Source: Collinsella aerofaciens
Lineage (GTDB): Bacteria > Actinomycetota > Coriobacteriia > Coriobacteriales > Coriobacteriaceae
Assembly (NCBI RefSeq): GCF_901212495.1
Contig: NZ_CAAKNY010000011.1
Location: 1-23,707 of the forward strand
Direction: 5' to 3'
Length of the DNA stretch: 23,707 nucleotides
Part shown: piece by piece, positions 1-6,794 of the stretch
Numbering within the stretch: position 1 is the first letter of the stretch
Layout of the letters: the number at the start of each line of letters is the position of its first letter
Notes under the pieces: model-generated
Databases searched by the model: none
What the model saw: only the letters and a program-made list of their open reading frames with translations
What the model was told of the DNA's origin: nothing
Made by a program: the position numbers and the translations under genes

Positions 1-87
1 GGACAGGTTTATTTTGGCAGGTTTTATCTGCGGAAATGCTGTCTCATACGGTGGGTGAACGTTTGACCGACCAAAATAAACCTGTCC
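1..87. repeat. Inverted repeat with 17-bp perfect arms, at the window edge
   Basis: Bases 1-17 are the exact reverse complement of bases 71-87 (left arm GGACAGGTTTATTTTGG). About 53 bp lie between the arms. The second arm ends about 38 bp before the hisH start codon, so the structure lies directly upstream of hisH. It may extend left of the window. The GGACAG edge recalls the GGGGACAG/GGGGACGTTC repeats found elsewhere in this window. Its function is unknown. Confidence 0.75.
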
Positions 88-125
88 CTTTTTGGTAGGG
101 TTTGAATGAGATAAGGGAGGGTCGC

Positions 126-845
126 GTGGGCGAACCGAAGATCGTGGTGGTCGACTACCACAAGGGCAACTTGTCGAGCGTCGTGCGCGGGCTCGTGCGC
201 GCCGGTGCTGCCGCCTGCACGTCGGACGATCCGGAGCAGATCCGCAACGCCGACGGCCTGGTCATCCCGGGCGTGGGCGCGTTCTACGACGCGATCGCCT
301 TTATGCGCGAGAGCGACGAGGCGGACGCGGTGCTCGACGCCGTTGCCGCCGGAACTCCGCTGCTCGGCATCTGCCTGGGCCTTCAGCTCTTTTTTGAGCG
401 TGGCGACGAGGGCGTGCCGGCGGACGAGGGCGTGCCGGCGGACGAGGGCGCGGACGCGGACGACGATGCCTCTGAGCAGGCCGGCGGCCCCTGGGTCGAT
501 GGCCTGGGCATTATGCGCGGCTCGTGCACGCGCCTGGAGTCGAGCCGCCTGAAGGTGCCGCACGTGGGCTGGGACCAGGTGCACATGACGCCCGCCGGTG
601 CGGCCGATCCACTGCTTGCCGGTTTTGCCGAGGGTGCCAACATGTACTTCACCCACAGCTACGCGGTGGCCGACGACGCCGATGCCGCCGATGTGCTGGC
701 GCGCACGCACTATACGCGGAGCTTTCCGTGCATCGTGCGCCATGGCAACGTGTGGGGCTGCCAGTTCCATCCCGAGAAATCCTCTGCGCTGGGTCAGCGC
801 ATTCTTAAGAACTTTGTGAGCATCGTCGAGGGGGCCGGCCGATGA
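126..845 (+). CDS. hisH: Imidazole glycerol phosphate synthase, glutamine amidotransferase subunit HisH
   Basis: This is the glutaminase half of IGP synthase. It releases ammonia from glutamine and passes it to HisF in histidine biosynthesis in the cytosol. The protein is a class I amidotransferase of 239 aa. The nucleophile is Cys83 in GICLGLQ, and the His215/Glu217 pair lies in QFHPEKS. I chose the GTG at 126 because AGGGAGGG lies 5 nt upstream; an in-frame TTG at 102 would bury that site in the coding region. Residues about 94-112 are an acidic insertion between the nucleophile region and GLGIMRGS. It is built from an 18-bp in-frame tandem duplication (DEGVPA twice, then DEG) at 405-450, and HisH usually lacks such a loop. 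The stop overlaps the hisA start (ATGA), so the two are translationally coupled. The function is secure. Confidence 0.96.
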   Translation: MGEPKIVVVDYHKGNLSSVVRGLVRAGAAACTSDDPEQIRNADGLVIPGVGAFYDAIAFMRESDEADAVLDAVAAGTPLLGICLGLQLFFERGDEGVPADEGVPADEGADADDDASEQAGGPWVDGLGIMRGSCTRLESSRLKVPHVGWDQVHMTPAGAADPLLAGFAEGANMYFTHSYAVADDADAADVLARTHYTRSFPCIVRHGNVWGCQFHPEKSSALGQRILKNFVSIVEGAGR

Positions 846-1585
846 TTCTGTTTCCCGCAATCGATTTGATCGGCGGCAAGGTCGTGCGCCTGGAGCGCGG
901 CGACCGCAGCCGCTGCAAGGTATATTCCGACGACCCCGTGGCTGTCGCCCGCTCGTTTGCCGAGCAGGGTGCGAGCTGGGTGCACGTCGTCGACCTGTCC
1001 GCTGCCTTTGGCGAGGACGAGGACGCGTGCGCTGCCAACTCGGCGGCGATTAAGGCCATCTGCGGCGTCGACGGTCTGTCCGTGGACGTGGGCGGCGGCG
1101 TCCGCTCGCTCGCGCGCATCGACGAGTTGGCCGGCTACGGTGCGCGTCGCATTGCGCTGGGCACCGTGCTGGTGACCGAGCCGGGTTTTGCCGAAGTGGC
1201 AGCCCAAGGCTTTGGCGAGTTGCTGGTGGCAGACATCGCCGCACGCGACGGTCAGGTCAAGGTGAACGGCTGGCGTGACGGCGCGGGCGTGGCACTCGAC
1301 GACGCCGTGGCGCAGCTCACCGAGCTGGGCTTTAAGCATCTGGTGTATACCGATATCGCGCGCGACGGCATGCAGACGGGCATCGACGTCGCAGCATATC
1401 GCCATGTGGAGCAGGTCGCGGGCTTTCCCGTCGTGGCTTCGGGCGGCATCTCGACGCTCGACGATATCCGCGCGCTCGCCGCGGTGGGCGAGGATGCCAT
1501 CGAGGGCGCCATTGCCGGCCGTGCGCTCTACGAGGGCAATTTTACGCTGGCACAGGCGCTGGCCGCCGCCCGAGGGGAGGAGTAG
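842..1585 (+). CDS. hisA: Phosphoribosyl-formimino-AICAR ribotide isomerase HisA
   Basis: HisA catalyses the Amadori rearrangement of ProFAR to PRFAR, the substrate of HisF/HisH. The protein is 247 aa, the usual length for this (beta/alpha)8 barrel. It opens with PAIDLIGGKVVRL, which carries the catalytic Asp8. The second acid is Asp131 in VADIAARDG. Phosphate-binding loops are seen as DVGGGVRS (about 82-89) and ASGGIST (about 199-205), and the YTDIARDG signature lies at about 169-176. The start overlaps the hisH stop by 4 nt, and hisF follows 3 nt after the stop, so expression is polycistronic. Nothing is missing from the family's key residues. Confidence 0.97.
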   Translation: MILFPAIDLIGGKVVRLERGDRSRCKVYSDDPVAVARSFAEQGASWVHVVDLSAAFGEDEDACAANSAAIKAICGVDGLSVDVGGGVRSLARIDELAGYGARRIALGTVLVTEPGFAEVAAQGFGELLVADIAARDGQVKVNGWRDGAGVALDDAVAQLTELGFKHLVYTDIARDGMQTGIDVAAYRHVEQVAGFPVVASGGISTLDDIRALAAVGEDAIEGAIAGRALYEGNFTLAQALAAARGEE

Positions 1586-1588
1586 CCC

Positions 1589-2371
1589 ATGCTTACCAAA
1601 CGCGTGATTCCCTGTCTGGACGTCAAGGACGGCCGCGTGGTCAAGGGCGTCAACTTTGTGGGCTTGCGCGATGCGGGCGATCCGGTGGAGTTGGCGCGCG
1701 CCTACGACCGCGAGGGTGCGGACGAGGTCGTCTTCCTGGACATTACCGCCACGAGCGATAACCGCGCGACGACCATCGAGATGGCGGCGCATGCGGCCGA
1801 GGAGCTGGCCATTCCCTATACCGTGGGCGGTGGTTTTCGCGACTTGGCGGGCATGCGGACCATGGTTGCCGCCGGTGCCGACAAGGTGTCGCTTAACTCT
1901 GCCGCCGTGCGCGATCCGTCGTTGATCAGCCAGGCCGCCGCGGCGTTTGGCAGCCAGGCCGTGGTCGTGGCGATCGATGCCAAGCGTGTGGGCCTGCCCG
2001 GCGCATCCGGTGCCGATAGGTGGGAGGTCTTCACGGCGGGCGGGCGCAACGCCACGGGGATCGATGCGGTGGCGTGGGCCGAGGAGGCGGCTCGTCGCGG
2101 CGCCGGTGAGATTTTGCTCACCAGCATGGACCGCGACGGCACCAAGGCTGGCTTCGATCTGGCGCTCACCCGCGCCGTGGCGCGTGCGGTGCCGATTCCC
2201 GTTATTGCGAGCGGCGGCGTGGGCACGCTCGAGCATTTTGCCGAGGGTGTGATCGAGGGCGAGGCCGACGCCGTACTGGCGGCAAGCGTCTTTCACTTTG
2301 GAACCTTCAGCATTCGCGAAGTCAAAGAATATATGGCCTCTCAAGGCATCCCTGTCAGACTGGACTTTTAG
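1589..2371 (+). CDS. hisF: Imidazole glycerol phosphate synthase, cyclase subunit HisF
   Basis: HisF is the synthase half of IGP synthase. It uses ammonia channelled from HisH to convert PRFAR into imidazole glycerol phosphate and AICAR. The 260-aa barrel begins [20 protein letters not shown]. Catalytic Asp11 is in CLDVKDG and Asp130 is in VVAIDAKR. The phosphate loop VGGGFR (about 79-84) and the [14 protein letters not shown] signature are intact. A ribosome binding site, GAGGGGAGGAG, lies in the end of hisA. HisF and HisA are paralogous half-barrel duplications, and the two are told apart here by N-terminal and active-site signatures. Confidence 0.97.
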   Translation: MLTKRVIPCLDVKDGRVVKGVNFVGLRDAGDPVELARAYDREGADEVVFLDITATSDNRATTIEMAAHAAEELAIPYTVGGGFRDLAGMRTMVAAGADKVSLNSAAVRDPSLISQAAAAFGSQAVVVAIDAKRVGLPGASGADRWEVFTAGGRNATGIDAVAWAEEAARRGAGEILLTSMDRDGTKAGFDLALTRAVARAVPIPVIASGGVGTLEHFAEGVIEGEADAVLAASVFHFGTFSIREVKEYMASQGIPVRLDF

Positions 2372-2384
2372 CGCTGCGGACCGC

Positions 2385-2470
2385 CCAGGCACCGCATCTT
2401 GCCGCTCAAACCGTCGCTCGCGTACCAAAGTACGCGTCGCTCCTCTTTCGCGGCAACCTGCGGCACCTGG
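2385..2470. repeat. Long imperfect hairpin between hisF and hisI
   Basis: The 140-bp hisF-hisI gap holds nested inverted repeats. The outer arms CCAGGCACCGCA (from 2385) and TGCGGCACCTGG (to 2470) pair with two mismatches. Inner segments TTGCCGC and GCGGCAA also pair. The apex is a perfect 7-bp stem, CGCGTAC-CAAA-GTACGCG, at 2419-2436. There is no T-tract, so it is not a classic terminator. It could stabilise mRNA or adjust expression of the distal genes. The fold is inferred from sequence by eye. Confidence 0.55.
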
Positions 2471-2511
2471 ACAGCCCTCGCCGACCTGTGGGATTTAAAT
2501 TGGGGAGAAAA

Positions 2512-2853
2512 ATGGAAGAGATAACCGATCCTTCAAAGCTTACGTACGACGCCCGCGGGCTGATTCCTTGTGTGGTTCAGCAGTATGACACCGGTGAGGT
2601 GCTTATGGTTGCTTGGATGAACGAGGAATCGGTGGGGCTGACGCTCAAGACCGGGACCACGTGGTTTTGGAGCCGTAGCCGCCAGGAGCTCTGGAACAAG
2701 GGCGCGACGAGCGGCAACATGCAGGAGGTCCGCGAGCTCTGGGCCGACTGCGATAGCGATACGCTGCTGGTCGAGGTTGACTCGCCAGGCCCGGCCTGCC
2801 ATACCGGCAACCGTACCTGCTTCTTTAAGCGCGTGGAAGGGGGCGTGCGATGA
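2512..2853 (+). CDS. hisI: Phosphoribosyl-AMP cyclohydrolase HisI
   Basis: HisI hydrolytically opens the adenine ring of PR-AMP, step 3 of histidine biosynthesis. The protein is 113 aa, matching the stand-alone cyclohydrolase rather than the HisIE fusion; hisE is a separate gene downstream. The metal sites are visible: Asp79, Asp81 and Asp83 in WADCDSD bind Mg, and Cys80, Cys96 and Cys103 (ACHTGNRTC) bind Zn. The ATG at 2512 is preceded by GGGGAGAAAA; an in-frame GTG at 2488 is less likely. The stop overlaps the next start (ATGA). The role is secure. Confidence 0.96.
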   Translation: MEEITDPSKLTYDARGLIPCVVQQYDTGEVLMVAWMNEESVGLTLKTGTTWFWSRSRQELWNKGATSGNMQEVRELWADCDSDTLLVEVDSPGPACHTGNRTCFFKRVEGGVR

Positions 2854-3077
2854 AAGTTGTGACGCCGTTCGAGGTCGCCGACTGCAACACCGAGCTCCTC
2901 CGCGCGGGCGTGCCATGCCGCGTGCACCTGACTGATGCCTGCGGGGCGCAGTCGCTTTGGCTCGAGGCCGAGAGGGAAAGGCTCGATGGGGCCCATGCCG
3001 TCATCGTCGAGTTCTTTGAGAAAAAGGGCGCAAAGCCTCGGTTCGATGAGACCGGTACCTACTTTACGCTGCAGTAA
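2850..3077 (+). CDS. Small conserved hypothetical protein inside the his operon (possible RDAC family)
   Basis: A 75-aa acidic soluble protein begins [13 protein letters not shown]. It has no signal peptide or membrane segment. The motif [13 protein letters not shown] lies at about residues 27-39, and the C-terminal half, [20 protein letters not shown], looks like an alpha-beta unit. From memory it resembles the short 'RDAC family' proteins of Coriobacteriia and Clostridia, named for an R-D-A-C motif (here T-D-A-C); I could not check this. It overlaps hisI by 4 nt and lies 15 nt before hisE. It is therefore co-transcribed and probably coupled with the second and third steps of histidine synthesis. 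No function is known to me. Confidence 0.8.
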   Translation: MKVVTPFEVADCNTELLRAGVPCRVHLTDACGAQSLWLEAERERLDGAHAVIVEFFEKKGAKPRFDETGTYFTLQ

Positions 3078-3092
3078 CGAGAGGAAATAACC

Positions 3093-3410
3093 ATGGGAGT
3101 CAGAACAGCTAACGTGCAGCCGGGAAATATCGGCGAGACGCTGACGGGACTGGCCGAGGTGATTCACGGTCGTCGCGATGCGTCGCCGGAGGAGAGCTAT
3201 ACCGCCCGTCTGCTGACCGACGTCGAGGACGAACTGCTCAAGAAGCTTGCCGAGGAGGCGAGCGAGGTCATCATGGCCTGCAAGGACAACGACCACGACC
3301 ACATCCGCTACGAAGCCGGCGATCTGGTCTACCACCTGCTCGTGACGCTCGAACGCTACGGCATCACCCTCGACGAGCTGGCCGGCGAACTCAACGCTCG
3401 CCGCCACTAG
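3093..3410 (+). CDS. hisE: Phosphoribosyl-ATP pyrophosphatase HisE
   Basis: HisE cleaves PR-ATP to PR-AMP and pyrophosphate, step 2 of the pathway. The 105-aa all-alpha protein belongs to the MazG-like fold. Metal-binding acids are in KLAEEASEVIMA (about residues 51-62) and YEAGDLVYHLLV (about 73-84). GAGAGGAAA lies just before the ATG. It is the last gene of the his cluster in this window and is followed by dispersed repeats. No other his genes (hisG, hisD, hisC, hisB) are visible here; they may lie upstream. Confidence 0.95.
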   Translation: MGVRTANVQPGNIGETLTGLAEVIHGRRDASPEESYTARLLTDVEDELLKKLAEEASEVIMACKDNDHDHIRYEAGDLVYHLLVTLERYGITLDELAGELNARRH

Positions 3411-3420
3411 TCATTGGCAG

Positions 3421-3465
3421 TCATTGGGGACGTTCTTAAGCGACTAGTCGTTAGGGACAGTCTTT
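3421..3465. repeat. GGGGACGTTC-type dispersed repeat, copy 1
   Basis: This 45-bp unit starts TCATTGGGGACGTTCTTAAG, has the palindrome CGACTAGTCG in its middle and continues TTAGGGACAGTCTTT. It matches the reverse complement of 21201-21245 at 41 of 45 positions. A partial relative lies at 23682-23707. It stands just after hisE, at the convergent junction with the PHP gene. Confidence 0.8.
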
Positions 3466-3487
3466 CGGGAGTTGCCAATGAAATAGA

Positions 3488-3554
3488 AGTTGCGGTGGAA
3501 TAGTTCTTGTTTGACGGTCTTAGGGCCATAAACAGGAACTATTTCACCGCAACT
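3488..3554. repeat. AGTTGCGGTG inverted repeat, copy 1
   Basis: Arms of 24 bp at 3488-3511 and 3531-3554 are complementary at 22 of 24 positions, and the two exceptions are G-U compatible. The 19-bp loop holds no clear ORF. The left arm reads AGTTGCGGTGGAATAGTTCT. Relatives lie at 11820-11886 and 13405-13471. The copy sits between the convergent ends of hisE and the PHP gene and could serve as a bidirectional transcript end, although there is no T-tract. Confidence 0.85.
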
Positions 3555-3567
3555 CATGAAGGGATGT

Positions 3568-4479
3568 CTAGGCGAGGGGCGTGGACTCCCATTCGCCGGT
3601 GGGGTGGGGGATGTCGAAGGTTCGATAACCGCAGTCGTAGGCATGGGCCTGAGCCTCGCGGATATTCCAGCAGATGTCGCAGGCGCGGTGTGCGTCCGAG
3701 CCAAAAGTAATCGGCACCTCGGCGTGGGCGAAGCAACGCAACAGCCCGGTCGCGGGATAGTAGTCGTCGAGGCCCTTGCGCGGTGCGGCGGTCGAGACCT
3801 CAACGCGGCGACCCGTATCGTGGGCACATTCGGCCATCTGCTCCCAAAACGGCGCCGGGTCAAAATCGGGCGCAAAGCCTTCCTTCGAAAAGCGCATGAC
3901 CAGGTCGGGATGGGCCATCACGTCAAAGTTGAGTGAGCTTTCGCAAGCACGGCACCAGTCGTCGACGTAGCGCTCCCACACACCGCGTACCCCCAGGTTT
4001 TCCCAAACGTGCAGGTTGGTGTCATCGTCGATCCAACCGCAAAGGGAATCGGGCGTATCGGGGCGAGCGATGTTTTCCGTTCCCGCCGTACCCGCGGCAC
4101 CGGCCATGATACCGCCGGGGTCGCCAATCCAGTGCACGCTGCCCAAGCGCACTATGGCACCCGCGGACCAGCGCTCAACCAAAGGCTCGCAACCTTCGTA
4201 CCAATCGCATTCAAAACCGTAGATAAAGGCGAGCTCCGGCGCAATCTGTGCGGCGAGCTTGCGGGCGTCCTCAAAGGCCAGACGATGTGCTGGCAAGTCG
4301 CCCTCGACGACTTGCACCTCGCAGTTAGCATCCATGCTGGCGGGCAGGGTGAGGTGGTCGGTCGAGACCATGACACGGCATCCGGCGGCGGCAGCAGCGC
4401 GGACGTTGTCCTCAAACGTGGCATGGCCGTCCGAAAACGAGGTATGGGTGTGGCAATCGACCAGCGGGCAGGCGGACAT
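3568..4479 (-). CDS. PHP-domain phosphatase, probable histidinol-phosphatase (HisK type)
   Basis: A 303-aa PHP-superfamily hydrolase with the full set of metal ligands. It has HTH at residues 10-12 in DCHTHTSFSDGH, STDHL at about 40-44, GFECDW, SVHW, MAHPDL, EVSTAA and GSDAH. Members like this hydrolyse L-histidinol phosphate to histidinol. The convergent position beside a his operon supports that role but does not prove it; other PHP phosphoesterases share the fold. The ATG at 4479 is chosen because AAGGAG lies 6 nt upstream and the protein then starts just ahead of the first metal motif. Longer in-frame extensions would run through noncoding-looking sequence. Confidence 0.87.
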   Translation of the reverse strand: MSACPLVDCHTHTSFSDGHATFEDNVRAAAAAGCRVMVSTDHLTLPASMDANCEVQVVEGDLPAHRLAFEDARKLAAQIAPELAFIYGFECDWYEGCEPLVERWSAGAIVRLGSVHWIGDPGGIMAGAAGTAGTENIARPDTPDSLCGWIDDDTNLHVWENLGVRGVWERYVDDWCRACESSLNFDVMAHPDLVMRFSKEGFAPDFDPAPFWEQMAECAHDTGRRVEVSTAAPRKGLDDYYPATGLLRCFAHAEVPITFGSDAHRACDICWNIREAQAHAYDCGYRTFDIPHPTGEWESTPLA

Positions 4480-4511
4480 GGCGACTCCTTTGCATTTGGT
4501 GAATCCGCTCC

Positions 4512-4517
4512 ATTGTA
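4512..4517 (-). promoter_or_regulatory. Candidate -10 box for the PHP gene
   Basis: On the minus strand TACAAT lies 32 nt upstream of the ATG at 4479, in an otherwise GC-rich stretch. A poor TTGCAT-like -35 is 15 nt further up. Spacing is short, so this is a weak call. Confidence 0.3.
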
Positions 4518-4617
4518 ATGGCGCGGCCCCCGATGCAACGAGCGCGCTGGGGGCCGAAATCGACTGGAAAGGCGGGTTGCGCGCGAGGGTCGCCACGCAG
4601 CATCGGCCCCGCGTCAA

Positions 4618-4680
4618 AACGTGTACGTCAGCCTCCAAAAGCTGCAGAAAATGACATGTTTGGAGGCTGACGTACATGTT
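4618..4680. repeat. Strong hairpin with 18-bp perfect stem
   Basis: TGTACGTCAGCCTCCAAA at 4622-4639 is the exact reverse complement of 4659-4676. The stem extends outward to 4618 and 4680 with one G-U pair. The loop is 19 nt. It lies between the divergent PHP gene and the larC-like gene. There is no T-tract on either side, so a classic terminator is unlikely. The arms do not match the other repeat families in the window. Confidence 0.8.
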
Positions 4681-4701
4681 TGGATAGGAGCGAGGGCGGC
4701 G

Positions 4702-4752
4702 ATGGACGAAAGTCACGCCTGTGCCACGTCCGATGTGCTAGCGTTTGGGTGA
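4702..4752 (+). CDS. Possible 16-codon upstream ORF before the LarC-like gene
   Basis: ATG at 4702 is preceded by AGGAG and GAGG. It encodes MDESHACATSDVLAFG and stops at TGA 4750-4752, 5 nt before the likely larC-like start. It could couple translation or be a leader. It does not resemble the N-terminus of LarC. Support is only the binding site and position. Confidence 0.25.
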   Translation: MDESHACATSDVLAFG

Positions 4753-4757
4753 ATAAA

Positions 4758-5273
4758 ATGAGCCCGTGCGGAAAGGATCCGGACCGTATGCAACGTGGAA
4801 GTACATCTCCGCTATCCCGCGAGACCGATGCGCCCGAAACTATCGTCAAGCTGGAGTGCGACATCGACGATGCGTCACCCGAGGTACTCGCCTATGCCGC
4901 GGACCGCCTGCGCGAGGCAGGCGCGCGCGAGGCGCACTGGCTGCCCCTTTACTGCAAGAAGGGCCGCCCCGGATGGCAGTTGCAGGTGATCTGCTCGCAC
5001 GAGGATATCGAGCGCCTACAGACGATTATCTTTTTGGAAACCACGACCAACGGTATCCGACGCCAGGTAATGGAACGCGTCTGCCTGCCACGCCGCTTTG
5101 AGCGGGTGGCGACGCCTTGGGGCGAGGTATCCGTTAAGGTGGCGACCCTGCCCGACGGCATCGAGCGCGCGGCTCCCGAGTACGAGGATTGCGCCCGTCT
5201 TGCCCGTGAGCACAACGTGCCGCTCCAGCGCGTGATGCAGGCGGCCCAGAGCGTGGCGCTGCGATTCGAGTAA
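4758..5273 (+). CDS. Stand-alone LarC C-terminal domain (nickel-pincer cofactor protein, LarC2-like)
   Basis: The 171-aa product matches the C-terminal part of LarC (formerly DUF111). Characteristic runs are LECDIDDASPEVLAYAADRL, PLYCKKGRPGWQLQVIC, ETTTNGIRR and ATPWGEVSVKV. LarC is a CTP-dependent cyclometallase that inserts nickel into the pincer cofactor of lactate racemase-type enzymes. Full-length LarC is about 400 aa; here the N-terminal domain (LarC1) is absent and the upstream DNA does not encode it. In some bacteria LarC is made as LarC1 plus LarC2 by frameshifting, so a separate LarC1 gene may lie elsewhere. The start is uncertain: ATG 4758 has GGTGA 5 nt upstream, and ATG 4788 has AAAGGA further away. 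No other lar gene is in the window. Confidence 0.85.
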   Translation: MSPCGKDPDRMQRGSTSPLSRETDAPETIVKLECDIDDASPEVLAYAADRLREAGAREAHWLPLYCKKGRPGWQLQVICSHEDIERLQTIIFLETTTNGIRRQVMERVCLPRRFERVATPWGEVSVKVATLPDGIERAAPEYEDCARLAREHNVPLQRVMQAAQSVALRFE

Positions 5274-5343
5274 CACGGTAGATGGGCCCCACATCCGCCG
5301 GACCCCATATTCAGCCCCATCAACCCCACCCGAAAGGACCACC

Positions 5344-5892
5344 ATGAAATACCTCATCGCTTCCGACATTCACGGCTCGGCATACTGGACCGAGCGTCTG
5401 GTCGCCGCCATCGAATCCGAGCAGCCCGACCGCATCGTGCTGCTGGGCGACCTGCTCTACCACGGTCCGCGCAACGACCTGCCGCGCGACTACGCCCCCA
5501 AGCGCGTGATTCCGCTGCTCAACGCCCTGGCTGACCGCATCATCGCGGTGCGCGGTAACTGCGACGCCGAGGTCGACCAGATGGTCCTCGACTTTCCCGT
5601 CATGGCCGACTACGCCACGCTGTTCGACGAGGCCGGCCGCGAGCTGTTCCTGACACACGGCCACGTCTTTGGCGCCGGCATGCACAACAGCGTCGACCAT
5701 GCGCCCGCGCTGCCCGAGGGCTCCGCGCTCGTCTACGGCCACACACACATCAAGGTTAACGAGGAAAGCACCGCGCACCCGGGCCTGTGGCTCTTCAACC
5801 CCGGCAGCGTGAGCATTCCCAAGGACGGTACGCACAGCTACGGCATCTACGAGGGCGGCGCGTTCCGTCACGTGGTCATGGAGGAGGAATAA
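5344..5892 (+). CDS. yfcE: YfcE-type metallophosphodiesterase
   Basis: A 182-aa calcineurin-like phosphoesterase of the MJ0936/YfcE family. Its dinuclear metal site is complete: Asp8 and His10 in ASDIHG, Asp36 in LLGDLLYHGPRN, Asn72 in RGNCD, His105 in THGH, and His133/His135 in YGHTH. The YHGPRN loop is typical of YfcE, which hydrolyses artificial phosphodiesters in vitro; the natural substrate is unknown. GAAAGGACCACC precedes the ATG. The gene ends 2 nt before mazG, so the two are co-transcribed. Confidence 0.93.
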   Translation: MKYLIASDIHGSAYWTERLVAAIESEQPDRIVLLGDLLYHGPRNDLPRDYAPKRVIPLLNALADRIIAVRGNCDAEVDQMVLDFPVMADYATLFDEAGRELFLTHGHVFGAGMHNSVDHAPALPEGSALVYGHTHIKVNEESTAHPGLWLFNPGSVSIPKDGTHSYGIYEGGAFRHVVMEEE

Positions 5893-5894
5893 CC

Positions 5895-6755
5895 ATGGCG
5901 CAGCATATGGCTCAGCAAAATGCCGAGGGCTCGCGCGATCTGTCCATGCTGGTCGACGCGTCGGCCGAGCTACAGCATCTGGTGCAGACCATCTGGCGTC
6001 TTCGTCAGCCCGATGGCTGCCCGTGGGACCGCGAGCAGACGCATCAGAGCATCGGCAAGAATATGATCGAGGAAGCCTACGAGGCGCTCGATTGCATCGA
6101 GGCGGACGACGTGGCGCATCTGCGCGAGGAGCTCGGCGACGTGCTCATGCAGGTCGTGCTGCATGCGCAGATTGCGGCGGACGCCGGTGAGTTTACGCTT
6201 GCCGATGTGGCGCGCGATATCGACGCCAAGCTCATCCGTCGTCACCCGCACGTGTTTGGCGATGCGGACGCCGACGGCCCCGACGAAGTGCTCAAGATCT
6301 GGGACGAGGTCAAACTTGCCGAGAAGGCTGCCAAGGACAAGGCCGTGGCAGCAGGCGAGGCTGCGCCCGAGGGCCTGCTCGACGGCGTGCCCACGCATCT
6401 GCCGGCGCTGATGCAGGCGCAGAAGGTGTCGCGCAAGGCAGCGGCCGTGGGCTTTGAGTGGGAGACGGTCCAGGATGTGTGGGACGAGGTCGCCGAGGAG
6501 CGTGCCGAGTTTGAGGCCGAGGCCCCCGGCTCGCCTGAACGCGAGATGGAGTTTGGCGACCTGCTCTTTGCCCTGGTCAACATTGCGCGCAAAGAGGGCA
6601 TCGACGCCGAGAGCGCCCTGCGCGCGAGCACGGCCAAGTTCCGCCGTCGCTGGGCTGCGATGGAGGCTGCTGCGCGCGAGGCGGGCGATGACCTCGCCGC
6701 CTGCTCAACCGCTCAACTCAACGACCTGTGGGACCAAGCAAAAGCAAGCGAGTGA
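5895..6755 (+). CDS. mazG: Nucleoside triphosphate pyrophosphohydrolase MazG
   Basis: MazG hydrolyses (d)NTPs to NMP and pyrophosphate and is linked to nucleotide-pool cleaning and (p)ppGpp control. The 286-aa protein holds two MazG domains. The first has GCPWDREQTHQS (about 41-52), the metal ligands in IEEAYEALD (Glu59, Glu60, Glu63) and EELGDVL (Glu79, Asp82). The second carries EERAEFEAE and EFGDLLFALVN. The ATG at 5895 follows GAGGAGGAA, which sits in the yfcE end. An open frame continues upstream but overlaps yfcE and is not favoured. It is convergent with the DUF4143 ATPase. Confidence 0.95.
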   Translation: MAQHMAQQNAEGSRDLSMLVDASAELQHLVQTIWRLRQPDGCPWDREQTHQSIGKNMIEEAYEALDCIEADDVAHLREELGDVLMQVVLHAQIAADAGEFTLADVARDIDAKLIRRHPHVFGDADADGPDEVLKIWDEVKLAEKAAKDKAVAAGEAAPEGLLDGVPTHLPALMQAQKVSRKAAAVGFEWETVQDVWDEVAEERAEFEAEAPGSPEREMEFGDLLFALVNIARKEGIDAESALRASTAKFRRRWAAMEAAAREAGDDLAACSTAQLNDLWDQAKASE

Positions 6756-6794
6756 GACCTGCGTCTCTCACGGCATCCATTCGCAGAGAGGTCT

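Noticed and set aside
794..2428. Open frame of 544 codons on the minus strand opposite hisA and hisF
   Set aside because: It is an antisense shadow of two certain genes in GC-rich DNA; the protein is His/Arg/Ala-rich with no known motif and no suitable binding site.
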